From: Ridgeia piscesae
Taxonomy: Eukaryota > Annelida > Polychaeta > Sabellida > Siboglinidae
Reading direction: 5' to 3'
Length of the DNA: 64,000 nucleotides
Assembly: GCA_025642075.2 (NCBI GenBank)
Contig: JAODUO010001073.1
Span: forward strand, 222,501-286,500
In this document: positions 1-12,165 of the stretch, in pieces
How positions within the stretch are numbered: position 1 is the stretch's first letter
How the letters are laid out: every line of letters starts with the position of its first letter
Notes under the pieces: generated by a model
What the model saw: the letters and a program-made list of their open reading frames with translations, nothing else
The model's database searches: none
Told to the model about the DNA's origin: nothing
Program-made: the position numbers and the translations under genes

Positions 1-1363
1 TTGCAAAAGCTCTCCGTATTGGCTTCATGCTATCTGCCTTTCTACACGGCTCTTGTTTGCAGGCTCACCAGTCCTCGGTGTCCTAACCCCCTAGTTCTGT
101 GCCGGTTCTATCGTAAAGGCTAAAATGACGAAAACTGTTAGAACTTATTGCTGAGCTGAACTTATCTTCTATCTGTTCGTGCAGTTTCTCGCAGTAGTTC
201 TCCGTGGTTGGTTTCACTCTGCGTCTTCTTATGTCTCTTCCTTGGCGTAGCCATGCAGCATTCTTGAGTGAGGCTTCACTTGTTGTGCAGCGGCTGGCGA
301 AACCGAGTAGATGGGTAACTCTTGAACAAGAACGTGGCTCGGCCGTTATGAGAGAATGTCTGCACGCGGCCCACCCGTCGTCTTCCTACCCCTGTCCCGA
401 CCGCGCCACGCTACGGCGAGATCGGAACAGGGACGGGAAGGCGATATTGGGGCGCTTGCCGACACTCAATTCTGTACTGTAGCATTGCCGTTACCGCGCG
501 CTGTTTGTGACGTCACTCCGTCGCAATCACGTGACTGAGTCAGAAATGTTATCCCAATATAACATAGAATAGCTCTAACAAAGTAGATTCCAAACGAAGG
601 GAAGTCATTTATATTTGACTTAAGAACAAAGGCAAATTTCACATCATTAGTCAACTTTCTCTTCGCCAAATATAACAGTATTAACCTTTCTAGCAACCAG
701 GCTAGCTTGTGAACTACGAGGCAACGTCACCGTTATTTCGTTTCACGTCGCCCATGTGTACTATGTCATACGTAAGGCACGTTCGCTCATACGCGGCATT
801 TGATGCAAATGTTTCACTTAATCTTGCTTATTAATCCGTATATTTCCAAATCGGGCAACACGGATGAACAAAGACGTGCATTCAGCGAGATGTCGTGGTC
901 CGGTTTGCAAGCCGGACGAACGATTCACGTAGGCACCATAGGGGGCATTATTACGGATATAAATAAACAGTAGCAAGCCTACATTCGTACAGATTTGTTT
1001 TTGCAAACTAAAAACAACATAAATCCTACCTCAATGTGACAAACAGGTAAAGAACTTGACCGGATGTAATCTCTGTACATTGGCTGACGTAGACGTGGGG
1101 TGTGTCTGTCTGTATGCTCACGTCCGAAATTTACACCGCGTAGATAGGACCCACCGCCAAGAATGTTGTTCTCAGGCCTCTTCGACGAGATTTGAATTTC
1201 GACGTTATATCTTTGTAAGTACCTCGACAAAAGACTGTTCTCATAATTTGTTTCCTCGGCATTGAGAGATCAAATATTTAGAATATGGCTTTATTACACA
1301 GAGAAATGTTATCATGCAGCTTTTTGTTAAAAATGCCAAAATACGATTATAATCAATGAAGTG

Positions 1364-1377
1364 TCGCCATCTACTGG
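1364..1377 (-). promoter_or_regulatory. CTCF-like core motif
   Basis: The reverse strand reads CCAGTAGATGGCGA. It fits the bilaterian CTCF core CCASYAGRKGGCRS at 13 of 14 positions. It lies about 3.6 kb upstream of the first candidate coding exon, a plausible boundary position. A motif match alone is weak evidence of binding. Confidence 0.35.
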
Positions 1378-1670
1378 GCTGTTAAATCTACGCAGGTCAG
1401 TGAGTTTGACATTTGTCTCGTGTCAATAGCAACTGCAGACTGTTAAAATAACTTAAATCTACCAACATAAAAAGCAGGAATAAATAATATAAATCAGTCG
1501 ACAGCTGAATGTTAGATCTTTCGAATTTACACTTGAAAGACGAATACAAAATACGTAATCATTATCATATTTTATCACCATATGTTTCCATTTCATGTTG
1601 TTAGAAAGAAAGACGCGGGTGTGTTACATCCGAAATAATAATGAATCCTTATCGTATCTATGAGATATAT

Positions 1671-2685
1671 ACCGTCCAACGTCCAACATTTAGATGTTTC
1701 TTTTGCCCGTAGAGACTACCGTCCAACGTCCAACATTTAGATGTTTCTTTTGCCCGTAGAGACTACCGTCCAACGTCCAACGTCCAACATTTAGATGTTT
1801 CTTTTGCCCGTAGAGACTACCGTCCAACGTCCAACGTCCAACATTTAGATGTTTCTTTTGCCCGTAGAGACTACCGTCCAACGTCCAACATTTAGATGTT
1901 TCTTTTGCCCGTAGAGACTACCGTCCAACGTCCAACATTTAGATGTTTCTTTTGCCCGTAGAGACTACCGTCCAACGTCCAACATTTAGATGTTTCTTTT
2001 GCCCGTAGAGACTACCGTCCAACGTCCAACATTTAGATGTTTCTTTTGCCCGTAGAGACTACCGTCCAACGTCCAACATTTAGATGTTTCTTTTGCCCGT
2101 AGAGACTACCGTCCAACGTCCAACATTTAGATGTTTCTTTTGCCCGTAGAGACTACCGTCCAACGTCCAACATTTAGATGTTTCTTTTGCCCGTAGAGAC
2201 TACCGTCCAACGTCCAACATTTAGATGTTTCTTTTGCCCGTAGAGACTACCGTCCAACGTCCAACATTTAGATGTTTCTTTTGCCCGTAGAGACTACCGT
2301 CCAACGTCCAACATTTAGATGTATCTTTTGCCCGTAGAGACTACAGTCCAACGTCCAACATTTAGATGTTTCTTTTGCCCGTAGAGACTACCGTCCAACG
2401 TCCAACATTTAGATGTTTCTTTTGCCCGTAGAGACTACCGTCCAACGTCCAACATTTAGATGTATCTTTTGCCCTGTAGAGACTACCGTCCAACGTCCAA
2501 CATTTAGATGTTTCTTTTGCCCGTAGAGACTACCGTCCAACGTCCAACATTTAGATGTTTCTTTTGCCCGTAGAGACTACCGTCCAACGTCCAACATTTA
2601 GATGTTTTGTTTTTTGCCTGTAGAGACTACCGTCCAATGTTCAACATCTAGATGTTTCTTTTGTCTGTAGAGACTACCGTCCAAC
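1671..2685. repeat. 47-bp minisatellite, about 21 copies
   Basis: Tandem units of 47 bp, each containing CCGTCCAACGTCCAAC, then ATTTAGATGTTTCTTTTGCC and GTAGAGACTA. Copies are nearly identical apart from a few substitutions and one or more extra copies of the internal 7-mer GTCCAAC in early units. The last units (after about 2600) are more diverged. Because the unit is not a multiple of three, only short frames are open. Confidence 0.95.
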
Positions 2686-2689
2686 GGAA

Positions 2690-2720
2690 GTCTCTACAGG
2701 TGAAAGAAACATCTAAATTT
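2690..2720 (-). repeat. Inverted partial unit capping the 47-bp array
   Basis: The sequence begins GTCTCTACAGG and ends AACATCTAAAT. It is the reverse complement of the part of the array unit running from ATTTAGATG to GTAGAGAC, with a few changes. It lies within about 5 bp of the end of the direct array. Confidence 0.8.
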
Positions 2721-5012
2721 TGATAGAAAAATGAACACTTTTGAACTGTCTCAACCCATTTTGTGAGGGTCCATGGTACTATTTAGAATTTTTCACAAAG
2801 CGTTATTTTCAACATATGCCCACAGGCATTTAGCGGGCGGTTGTTAGTTATTACTTCTGTAGACAAACACAGAAAGCTGTGAGCAGAAGCTTCCTCGTCA
2901 CTCAACTAAAGGAGGACAGGCGGTGTTGTAGCCGATTTGTTGCTATTACGTCAAACAACTTTGCGCCGCTTCTCACTCAACACTTCCGCCCTGTCGTATG
3001 TGACACCGGAAGTCGAAGCTCGGCTGCCGCTAAAGATTGTTTGGCGACATTGAAACTAATCCAGACTTCTTCACACTCACCACAAACCTCCGTTTGTACC
3101 CGTGCTTGCGTGAGACTCCCAGAAACTTATCTTCATAGTTTCACAATTACATGGATTTGATGCAAAATAATCGTCCATTTCCGTTGCAGGCAATTTTATC
3201 GCCAGCTGCAGTTATAGGCCCCTACCAAAACAGTTCCCTTACAAAATGCCACCCACTCATCAAACGCCCCTCCCCACAAATATTGGGTCAACCTCAACGC
3301 CTCCTAGTTCTACCGCCTTGCCTTGTTAATGGCGACACTAATTTGCATATGTTTTAACTGCTCAACGGACAAGGGTGCTACGATGGACCCGCATATTCCT
3401 GGAGACACAGAAACATAACAAACCTTGGCCTGGCCCTGTTACGAGCTATGCTGGCCAAATGCCGGACTAATGACAGAATCTACGCAGACACTAAGCGAGG
3501 CTGATTGCCTTGTCTTATATCCCCGGATTACCCAAACCACAGTTTGCCAGCGAGGTGGCGCCGCAGCTGTCAGGATCCCCTTTACTCACGCAATGTGTGG
3601 CTCGTCCTCTTGGCAAAGATGTTATATTTAGATCCACGCACCGTTGTGGCTTCGCGCCTTCTTTCGTATCGAGTTCCGAGTTCGCCAAATCGCAACAGCT
3701 CCAGCGCCAGACAAAAGTCGTCTTATTTCCGTACCTTCTGGCCGTGTAAAACAATACGCGATGGCACGAAAGAAATCTGGCACGAACACTGTACTTCCAA
3801 AAATAAGCAGATAATCGTGGGTTTTGACTGACAGGTTAATGCATATAAGTGGGGTGTACAGATAGCTCGGTGTCATCCCCGTGTCGTGTTACGTCTTACG
3901 TCAACATATCGCGAGGTTTCGCTCAACCGAGGTATCATGCCTCGGATTTGTTTCACGATTCACGGGACATCAGCTGCTTCGGAGAAAAACTGGTGCGGCG
4001 ATTTAAAAGTGTGTTTACTGCTGTGTGTCTGTCGCGATCGCTCCGAATGAATCCGATGTGGCCGGTTGAATTTCAGACGAGTTTTTAAACCAGGTGTTTG
4101 TCCTAGATGCGGTCGAGAGGAGCGAGAAACTGTGAAGTTTTTATATTGTTATCTGTCCGTATTCATTACGTGCGACACATTGAGTTAAACGTTCTCTTAT
4201 TCCGGACCACCGAAGGATGTGAGTCTACATTGAGTCTGCGGCGAATACCCGTGCAACAATTGAAAGTATAATAACCTATTTAATACGTAGATAATTTGCA
4301 TTAGTTCTCACACCAAGATCCAGCCGCATAGATATAAATTAAACTTAATGTGCTCATTATTTAATATACTATTTATTATTACTAGCATTTTTACAGCGCC
4401 CTGACTCCGGGACCAGCCCATTCATATGTACACACCATGAAACATACATGTAATCATATATAATTTTTTTTTTTATGTATATCATACTAGTAATGTGTAA
4501 TATATACGATTGTGTGCATAGAACGACATTGCATTGGTGCAGCAATGCATACACTATTTAGTTGTTTCCTTTTGAACACTGGAATGCAGCACTTGTCGAC
4601 ACGGCCATTGAGATTCTTACCCAGTTATTCTAATTGCACGGTGTCGACACGTTCGATATCGCCGTGAAATACCTGCAGCGACCAGCCAGTGTCCATTGCG
4701 GTCTTAGTCCAATAGACCTTCATTATAGATATGACGAGATCACGGTAATTACCGGGAACGCTCCTTCCGAACCGCACTCACAATACTACTTAAGTGACAC
4801 GCCATTCGAGAAAACAATGCGCTCTACCGGCTTATACACGCGCTGGACACGCGTGGCTGAATCTCGTTCCACGCGGCTTAACTCGATTGAGTTACATGCC
4901 TATTGCTGCTTGCGTGTTGGAACACGGCGGAACGTGAAGAGAAGTAGCCACAGTATTCCGAACTTTGACAGCTCGTGGCACGGACAAGGCTGGGACTCCC
5001 AAATGGATACCG

Positions 5013-5111
5013 ATGATGCCGCAGGATGAGGATCCGGAAGTAGACGAGAGCTCTCCGTCGTGGCTCGGATATAAGAGGATCCTCGAAGCGAAGAAACGCT
5101 CATACCTCCAG
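5013..5111 (+). CDS. NAV: Candidate first coding exon A of the navigator-like gene
   Basis: The frame opens after an in-frame TGA at 4935. Its first ATGs are tandem at 5013 and 5016. It encodes 33 acidic-then-basic residues (start MMPQDEDPEVDE, end AKKRSYLQ) and ends at a strong donor, CAG|GTAAGA. It ends in phase 0, the same phase as the start of the first CH exon at 21680, so a 16.6-kb intron would join them in frame. The exon is CpG-rich, as expected near a promoter. I do not recognise this short N-terminus; navigator N-termini before the CH domain vary among isoforms. The exon call rests on donor strength and phase, not on homology. Confidence 0.5.
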
Positions 5112-6554
5112 GTAAGATTCCTTGAAGTCGCCGCCTGCTCGACCGTGTTTATTTATCCCCGAGCCTCGTCCTTGCACCGAACCAAGTCTGAGCCGTTGTG
5201 TCAATCAATGTTCTCGTGTTCGCTTTGAAGTCAAGAGAATGTTTGTCGCATCCATCCAGGGGTAATCTGACATTTATAGAATGCGTCCCTTATTTTGACA
5301 AGAAAAGACTGTAATACCACTGCAGTGAACATGTCCATGACGCTCTCCTTTCATCTATTCATTCTGCAGGAACCATTGTTTCTTGTCGTACCAACATGCA
5401 GGCTGTAATTCAAAATGAGCAGACTGTGGGCAATTATAGCTAGCTGTGACGTAACACCCCTATGAATTCTCGCCTGCATCACAATATTGCGTGACGGGAA
5501 CATGAACATGAGCAATGTTGTGTGTGTATATCCCAAAATTAAACTTTCGAAGAACCTGTCACCATCACGTGTACCATTCCGAACGGCGTAACGGACATAA
5601 TGTGGCAGACTACAGATCGACAAAGATACTGTTCGTGGCGATAGTAATTATATAAATGATTAACGTGTAACACTAAAGAAGACAAGATAAGAAGCCTTGC
5701 AACTCACTCCTGTGTGAGTTCTTTACAATTCTGAGATTAATGTGGTGAATATAGATTGACCACTTTAAACATCGCAGCAGTAAAGTAATAACGATCAGAT
5801 TCGTGCTATCAATCAATGTACATTATATTCAACAATCAGTCAGAATAAAATATAAAATTACTAAAACAAAATAATATTAATCAACGTGTAAATCCAAAGA
5901 TGTAAAATGGTGAATAAGACAAAGGGTAAACGGGACATTTGCTTTTGTTTGGTAGTGTCGTTATGGTATTGAGACGTCAAATTATTGCAGAAACTTTAGG
6001 TAACTAAAATTATGCGTAATTACGTACTTACTTTATTTCTGTATTACCCCCTTTGAGATGTTTAAGTACAAACTGATTTGCTCGAATAAACAATCTTGAT
6101 ATATTGATTTAATTATTGATTAACTGTCTTGGTTCATGACCTCAGTGACATAAGCATGTACGAGTTTGATCTAATCCAAAGAAAGTGTTCTTCGTTGATC
6201 GCTTCTGTTCCTTGTGTGAGTAAAACACTTTTCCAAATCCGCTTTAAATCTTGTGTTCTCTGGAAGCATGTTGCTTTTAGCTAATCCCATAATCCGATGG
6301 TGTGAGCTCGCTTAACAGTCTTGTCGCTTTCCTTTGAACTTTTTCTATAGGACCTACTGTTGATCGAATCGAATGGTAAATAACGTATCCAAGTACGTAT
6401 ATACAATTCTACAGTCGAAGTGTTTTGTTTCGCTTCGTAATGTTCTCTTTGCTGTTACTTCATGACTTACGTTAGTCATACCCAAACCCAGATTTGCTAT
6501 ATTTCGTTTTTTGCTGCCTCCTCTCGTTGTATTTGTGTAGGGGACGAGTCTACG

Positions 6555-6795
6555 TTGTTTATTTGCTGCTGCATATGTTCATTCACTCAACTTTGCTCCG
6601 GTTCATTCAACTGAATGACTGAGCACTTGCCTATAAACACTGGTGGACATTTGTGTGCGAATAGTTTTCGCGCATTAATTGCAACGTTGCTGAGTGCTTT
6701 CTACGCGGTGATCGATTGAATAGGTCTGCGCCAGAGAGGAAAATGTGAAGCGCTTTGAGCAATATCAAAAAACTGAATGCACTATACGTAACTGG
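6555..6795 (+). mobile_element. SINE-like element copy (family 1)
   Basis: Shares blocks in order with the fuller copy at 59250-59580: a TTCATTCAACT-like box, an ACACTGGTGGACATTTG-like box, AATTGCAACG..GCTGAGTGCTT, and a tail ending GAAGCGCTTTGAGCA. The copy is diverged and lacks an obvious tRNA-like head. Confidence 0.6.
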
Positions 6796-8654
6796 TTTTT
6801 AACAGTTTTGTAGATGTTTGCACAAAATACGTTCCATATTCCAAATGCAACCTTTGTTCAACTAGGCTAACTAATAGAACCTATGTGTCTCCCCAAAATA
6901 TGTATTGATATATATTCTAAATCTACTCTGTTGACATAGTGTGCATATCGTTATTAAGTAAACTAGGTATTAAAGTCTTGTGTAGTGTGAACGAATATTT
7001 GCCATACTGCTTGTGATTGTCGCACCTACTATTTTATTGTTCTGTTGTTAAACACACGACCATTTAAATCAACACAATTCTCACCACAAGATGTAGAAAA
7101 TGTCGTGCACTAAATTGGTTTGTTTATAGTAAATGAACAACATTGGTCGTTGTTCAGCATTCGTCGGTCAACGTTCCCACCTGTTGTGTGCCGGTTGGTA
7201 CAGTTTTATTGCCACTGGTATGTAGTGCATTGTTCGTGTCGATATACCAACGAGTGCTAACGCTGCTTTGTCCTTCCAAATGTATTTCTTTGTTGACTAT
7301 GCGGACCGAGTGCTCTATGCAAGAATGTTCACAGTAACCAGACCATCCCGGGTGTGGGTTACCCCTTACAACTCTTCCCACGAGGGGCCATCGTTCAGTC
7401 CAGTTAACCTCGTTTGCTGTTTAGGCCCTGCTACATAATAACACGTGTTTTGAATTACATGATTTCCAGAAGCAACGCAAATGTTCTCGGTAGTTATTTG
7501 TGAAGTCATACGCATCGCCTACGCTGTCACTCCGTTGGTGCCGCTATGAAACCAGACCCTGACTTCCCGCCAGTCAGGGTGGTTGCGATCGTGTGTTTGT
7601 TTACATAAACCACACTTACGTACTACTCTCTTATGTCGACCAGCGTTGCGTCTTGTTGTTGACTTGTCTTATTTCCAAGAAATCTAACTGCATTGGTACT
7701 TGGGTCTACTTATGACGCCTCAGTTTATCCCACAGGTCGTACGTGTGCGGTCGCCCAGCCGAGGTGCTGTTTGGAAAAATAATCAGTCGCCCTTCATAAA
7801 CCACCACCCACGTCCCTCTGGGACACTCAGCCACGTCCACCAGGCAATCCGACCCCGTCCACCCTGGATCTATCAATAATTCGTACTTAATGTTCAACCA
7901 AAACTACACAGTTGCCATTGAAACTTTCCTCAAGGGACACCAGACCTATCCTCCCAATCAGAATGTGTTTAGTTAATGAATCAAACTATCGGTAAAGTTT
8001 TTACCTGTTTTACCATTGAGCTAAATTAATAGTAATATAAAAGTCGTGCAACGTGTGATTGGACCTAGGATCAATAACGACATATCAAAAACTAGTTTAA
8101 CCACAACATTTACACCCTTCCCCGTGGCTACCCGTCCAGAGTTGTATATCACAATAGACCCCTTCCCCCGTCCTCCCCACCTCCCTGGTTGATGGGTCTT
8201 ACTCAGAGTTGTTTCCCATCAAAAGATCACGTGACCAACAAGTACGTATGTAAACAAACACGTGGACGGCGCCTGACGAGTAGGCATTGCCCATATACAG
8301 AAGTTAAATTTGCCGTAAGTAATTACGCACTACTGCCCGTATACATGTCCAGTAGCAGCTGGCCGGAGACTGTCGGACGAATGCCAAATGTCCAATTACA
8401 TGTGTCCACTCGGACAATGGGAACATTGTGGTTAACGGATTAAGTTTAGACACCGACAACACTGTTACTGTAAACTCCGTCATGGATTACAATGCGCCAG
8501 TAATGCACGCTCTCTCGATGCCTCGTGACCTCAGCAGTGGCACACTGGTGGGACCAAATAGTCGAAATATACTACACAAGACCCACGAAGAACACTGTTA
8601 TTCGATCAAGTCGATCTAGCTCTAGTTGTTTCCAGCACTAGGCAGGTTCTATTA

Positions 8655-8722
8655 ACTGACTAGTCTGTGTATATTGCGGTTACAACGTCATGACCTCATG
8701 AGGTCTCTTTGAACTAGTCAGT
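8655..8722. repeat. Nested palindrome (cruciform candidate)
   Basis: ACTGACTAGT at 8655-8664 is exactly complementary in reverse to ACTAGTCAGT at 8713-8722. Between them lies a 14-bp perfect palindrome, GACCTCATGAGGTC, at 8692-8705. Function unknown. Confidence 0.7.
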
Positions 8723-9273
8723 GTTTTGCAGAACATTTACGCCAAGCCGACCTTTCTATGCTGGCACTGAGGCAGTCACTGCCAGGGTGCTTATCGCCCT
8801 GGGGGTTCTTCTACGTCCAAAATTGAGAAGGGGTCGACATTATCGTGATCATCAGATTCGGGTTCTTACTGTTGTCAATATTCCTATTGCTGCCTTTGGG
8901 GGCTATGCTCTTACTCAAATACGCAGGCATTCCACGCCACTTGGGTCAAATAACGATTACTAGAGCAAAGTTTCACCGTATAGTGAGTGAAATTGGAAGA
9001 TGAATCCACGCAAAAGGGGTACGGTATTAGGTAGTAGGGTCGTGTACAGGGGGCAGCAGACGGGCAGTTGGACGGGGGTGTGGTGGACAGGGGCACCACA
9101 GAAGATGGCTTCCACAAAACTGTTTTCGTGAAGGCCCTTATGTTGTTTGCTCAAGCCCCCTGTTTTCGTTCAGGTTCTCGTAGTATTCGGATCAAACAAA
9201 TGCAGGAGATAAAATAAAAAAAACTGTTGCTTCTACTTGGTGGATAGCATTGGTAGAGCGAAAGACATTATTT

Positions 9274-9455
9274 GAGGAGTTTCAGCTCCACTCCGCTTCT
9301 GCTGTCTCGACCCATGACATCTGAGGCTTTGAAAAGGAGTTTAAGTTCAACTCCGCTTCTGTTATCTCAAATCGTGGCATCTGAAGTTATGAAAAAGGGG
9401 TTTCAGCTCCACTCCACTTCGGATGTCTCGAACCATGACACCTGAAGATGAGGGT
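9274..9455. repeat. 60-bp tandem repeat, three copies
   Basis: Three diverged copies with a period of 60-61 bp. Each contains AGTTTNAGNTCNACTCC, a TTCTG/TTCGG segment, a TCTC segment and a GACATCTGA-like segment. It lies just before the 36-bp array. Confidence 0.8.
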
Positions 9456-9607
9456 TGCTAAAAATGTTAACAACCGCATCGCTGTCAATAGAGATATTGC
9501 CCGGGATGAAGCGAACTCCACATCTGCCCTATACACAAGTTCAGAGGGGTAGTTACCCTCCTGTTCCTGCGTCTATATAATGTAATACGACAACCGGTAA
9601 ACAAGAG

Positions 9608-11082
9608 AGTGACTCTCCTATGTGACATACTTGCCCGAAGGTGATTGACTCTCCTAGGTGACGTATTTGCCCGAAGGTGACTGACTGTCCTAGGTGACGT
9701 ACTTGCCGGAAGGTGATTGAATGTCCTAGATGACGTACTTTCCGGAAGGTGATTGACTGTCCTAGTTGACGTACTTGCCAGAATGTGATTGACTGTCCTA
9801 GGTGACGTACTTTCCTGAAGGCGATTGACTGTCCTAGGTGACGTACTTGGCTGAAAGTGATTGACTGTCCTATGTGACGTACTTGGCTGAAAGTGATTGA
9901 CTGTCCTAGGTGACGTATTTGCCCGAAGGTGATTGACTGTCCTAGGTGACCTATTTGCCTGAAACTGATTGAATGTCTTAGGTGACGTATTTGCCCGAAG
10001 GTGGTTGACTGTCCTAGGTGACGTATTTGCCTGAAAGTTATTGACTGTCCTAGGTGACGTATTTGCCAGAAGGTGATTGACTGTCCTAGGTGACGTACTT
10101 GCCGTACAGTGATTGACTGTCCTAGATGACGTACTTGCCAGAAGGTGATTGACTGTCCTATGTGACGTACTTGTCGGAAGGTGATTGACTGTCCTAGGTG
10201 ACGTACTTGCCAGAAGGTGATTGACTGTCCTAGGTGACGTATTTGCCAGAAGGTGATTGACTGTCCTAGGTGACGTACTTGCCAGAAGGTGATTGACTGT
10301 CCTAGGTGACGTACTTGCCAGAAGGTGATTGACTGTCCTAGGTGACGTACTTGCCGGAAGGTGATTGACTATCCTAGGTGACGTACTTGCCAGAAGGTGA
10401 TTGACTGTCCTAGGTGACGTACTTGCCAGAAGGTGATTGACTGTCCTAGGTGACGTACTTGCCAGAACGTGATTGACTATCCTAGTTGACGTACTTGCCA
10501 GAAGGTGATTGACTATCCTAGGTGACGTACTTGCCAGAAGGTGATTGACTGTCTTAGGTGACATACTTGCCGGAAGGTGATTGACTATCCTAGGTGACGT
10601 ACTTGCCAGAAGGTGATTGACTGTCCTAGGTGACGTACTTGCCAGAAGGTGATTGACTGTCCTAGGTGACGTACTTGCCAGAACGTGATTGACTGTCCTA
10701 GGTGACGTACTTGCCAGAACGTGATTGACTGTCCTAGGTGACGTACTTGCCAGAACGTGATTGACTGTCCTAGGTGACGTACTTGCCAGAAGGTGATTGA
10801 CTGTCCTAGGTGACGTACTTGCCAGAAGGTGATTGACTGTCCTAGGTGACGTACTTGCCAGAAGGTGATTGACTGTCCTAGGTGACGTACTTGCCGGAAG
10901 GTGATTGACTGTCCTAGGTGACATACTTGCCAGAAGGTGATTGACTGTCCTAGGTGACGTATTGCCGGAAGGTGATTGACTATCCTAGGTGACGTAATTG
11001 CCAGAAGGTGATTGACTGTCCTAGGTGACGTACTTGCCAGAAGGTGATTGACTGTCCTAGGTGACGTACTTGCCAGAAGGTG
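9608..11082. repeat. 36-bp minisatellite, about 41 copies, rich in TGACGTAC
   Basis: Tandem 36-bp units made of GATTGACTGTCCTAGG, TGACGTACTTGCC and AGAAGGT. Copies at the left end (9608-10130) are more diverged than the central and right copies. As 36 is a multiple of three, the reverse strand stays open for 479 codons (12-residue period with TVNHLLAST-like repeats). I read this as a by-product of unit length. Most units carry the 8-mer TGACGTAC, which contains a CRE-like half site, and the palindrome CCTAGG. Confidence 0.95.
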
Positions 11083-11964
11083 GGATGGTTGTCTGTCCTA
11101 AACGACGTACTTGATATTGAGCTGCATTTTCAAATAAATGTATACTCAAAGATGAATCCTTACCTGACAGTAACTATTATAAAGCATGATATTTCGGGTA
11201 GGCGAGAGTAGCTGAGATTGGACCTTTTCGTCGACGGGACCATGCAGTGCATTTCACAGTTTACCGGCTACAGTTCTTTCATAGATTGACAACGCGGACA
11301 TTGTCAACGAAATAGCAGCGATTTGTTTATGTCTGTCACCATCTACTTGTGTAGGCTTTCTCTGTCGTCGACACAATAATATACCCTTGTGAACGTTATT
11401 AGTGTACAACCGCTTGGTAGTAGATGGCTGCAAAGATATGACTCTGTAGTGAATATAGGTGCCTAATTGATGGGACAGGGGTTAGGATTGTGAAGTGGGT
11501 GTCGTATGTTTTTGATGACTGTCCAATATGTTAAGTGTTAGTCATGAATAAACACGTGCGTTAATACGAAACCTTTTGTACAACAGTTCACCAGCGGCCA
11601 GGCAAGGCAGAAGTAGTAATGGGCCGGGGATAACGTAAATGTTTGCAAAAAGGAGTTTACTATGTAACCCACTCGAGACTATACATGATTGTCTACGATG
11701 TCTAGCATGTAAAATTAATTATAAATGATTTTAATTGAATACTGATCAGTATTTTCCATTTATTAACAAGTAGTTGAACTATGTATAGTATATATTTTTT
11801 AATTATAAAAACAGAAACAATAATGTAGCATGGGAAACACGTTTTTATAAGCCATTTTTGACTCCATGCTTATGTGTGTAGATTATCAGTGAACAATACA
11901 ATCACATCATTGCTTCCTTGCTTCTGCTAAGAAGACACGTTGACGCATTCATCTCATTCCGTTA

Positions 11965-12165
11965 CATTCTCCTCCTGGCTCCTGCTCCTCCTAACTCATC
12001 GTCATCCTAGCTACTCCTCCTAGCTCCTCTTCACCTTAGCTCCTCCTTCGCCTAGTTCCTCTTCATCCTAGGTCCTCTTCATAGCTTCCCTAATTCCTCT
12101 TACTCTAAGCTCCTACTTATTGCTAACCCATCGTCACCCTAGCTCCTTATAGTTCCTCCTCCTCC
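11965..12165. repeat. CT-rich imperfect repeat (CTAGCTCCTCTTCAC-like)
   Basis: Irregular repetition of TAGCTCCTC, TTCACCCTAG and similar words over about 200 bp, forming a pyrimidine-rich strand. The period is loose at roughly 15-30 bp. Confidence 0.6.

Larger units (their letters stand above)
1..5012. other. Upstream flank without a recognised gene
   Basis: I see no convincing gene here. The open frames are short and have no recognisable motifs or splice structure. CpG is frequent, notably at 360-540, 2880-3000, 3540-4230 and 4600-5012, as expected for unmethylated promoter-proximal DNA. A possible untranslated exon may end near 4216 before a GTGAGT donor, but nothing confirms it. The block contains the 47-bp minisatellite at 1671-2685 and a CTCF-like site near 1364. 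Confidence 0.5.

Noticed and set aside
3548..3566. GAGGTGGCGCC near a possible CTCF site
   Set aside because: The right half fits the core, but the five positions before it do not.
8030..8050. TATAAAAG-like word as a promoter TATA box
   Set aside because: AT-rich surroundings make such words common, and no first exon or start follows at a suitable distance.
9485..10924. A 479-codon reverse-strand frame with SPRTVNHLLAST-type repeats
   Set aside because: It is a 36-bp minisatellite read in one open frame. It ends in non-repetitive sequence with no recognisable domain or exon signals.
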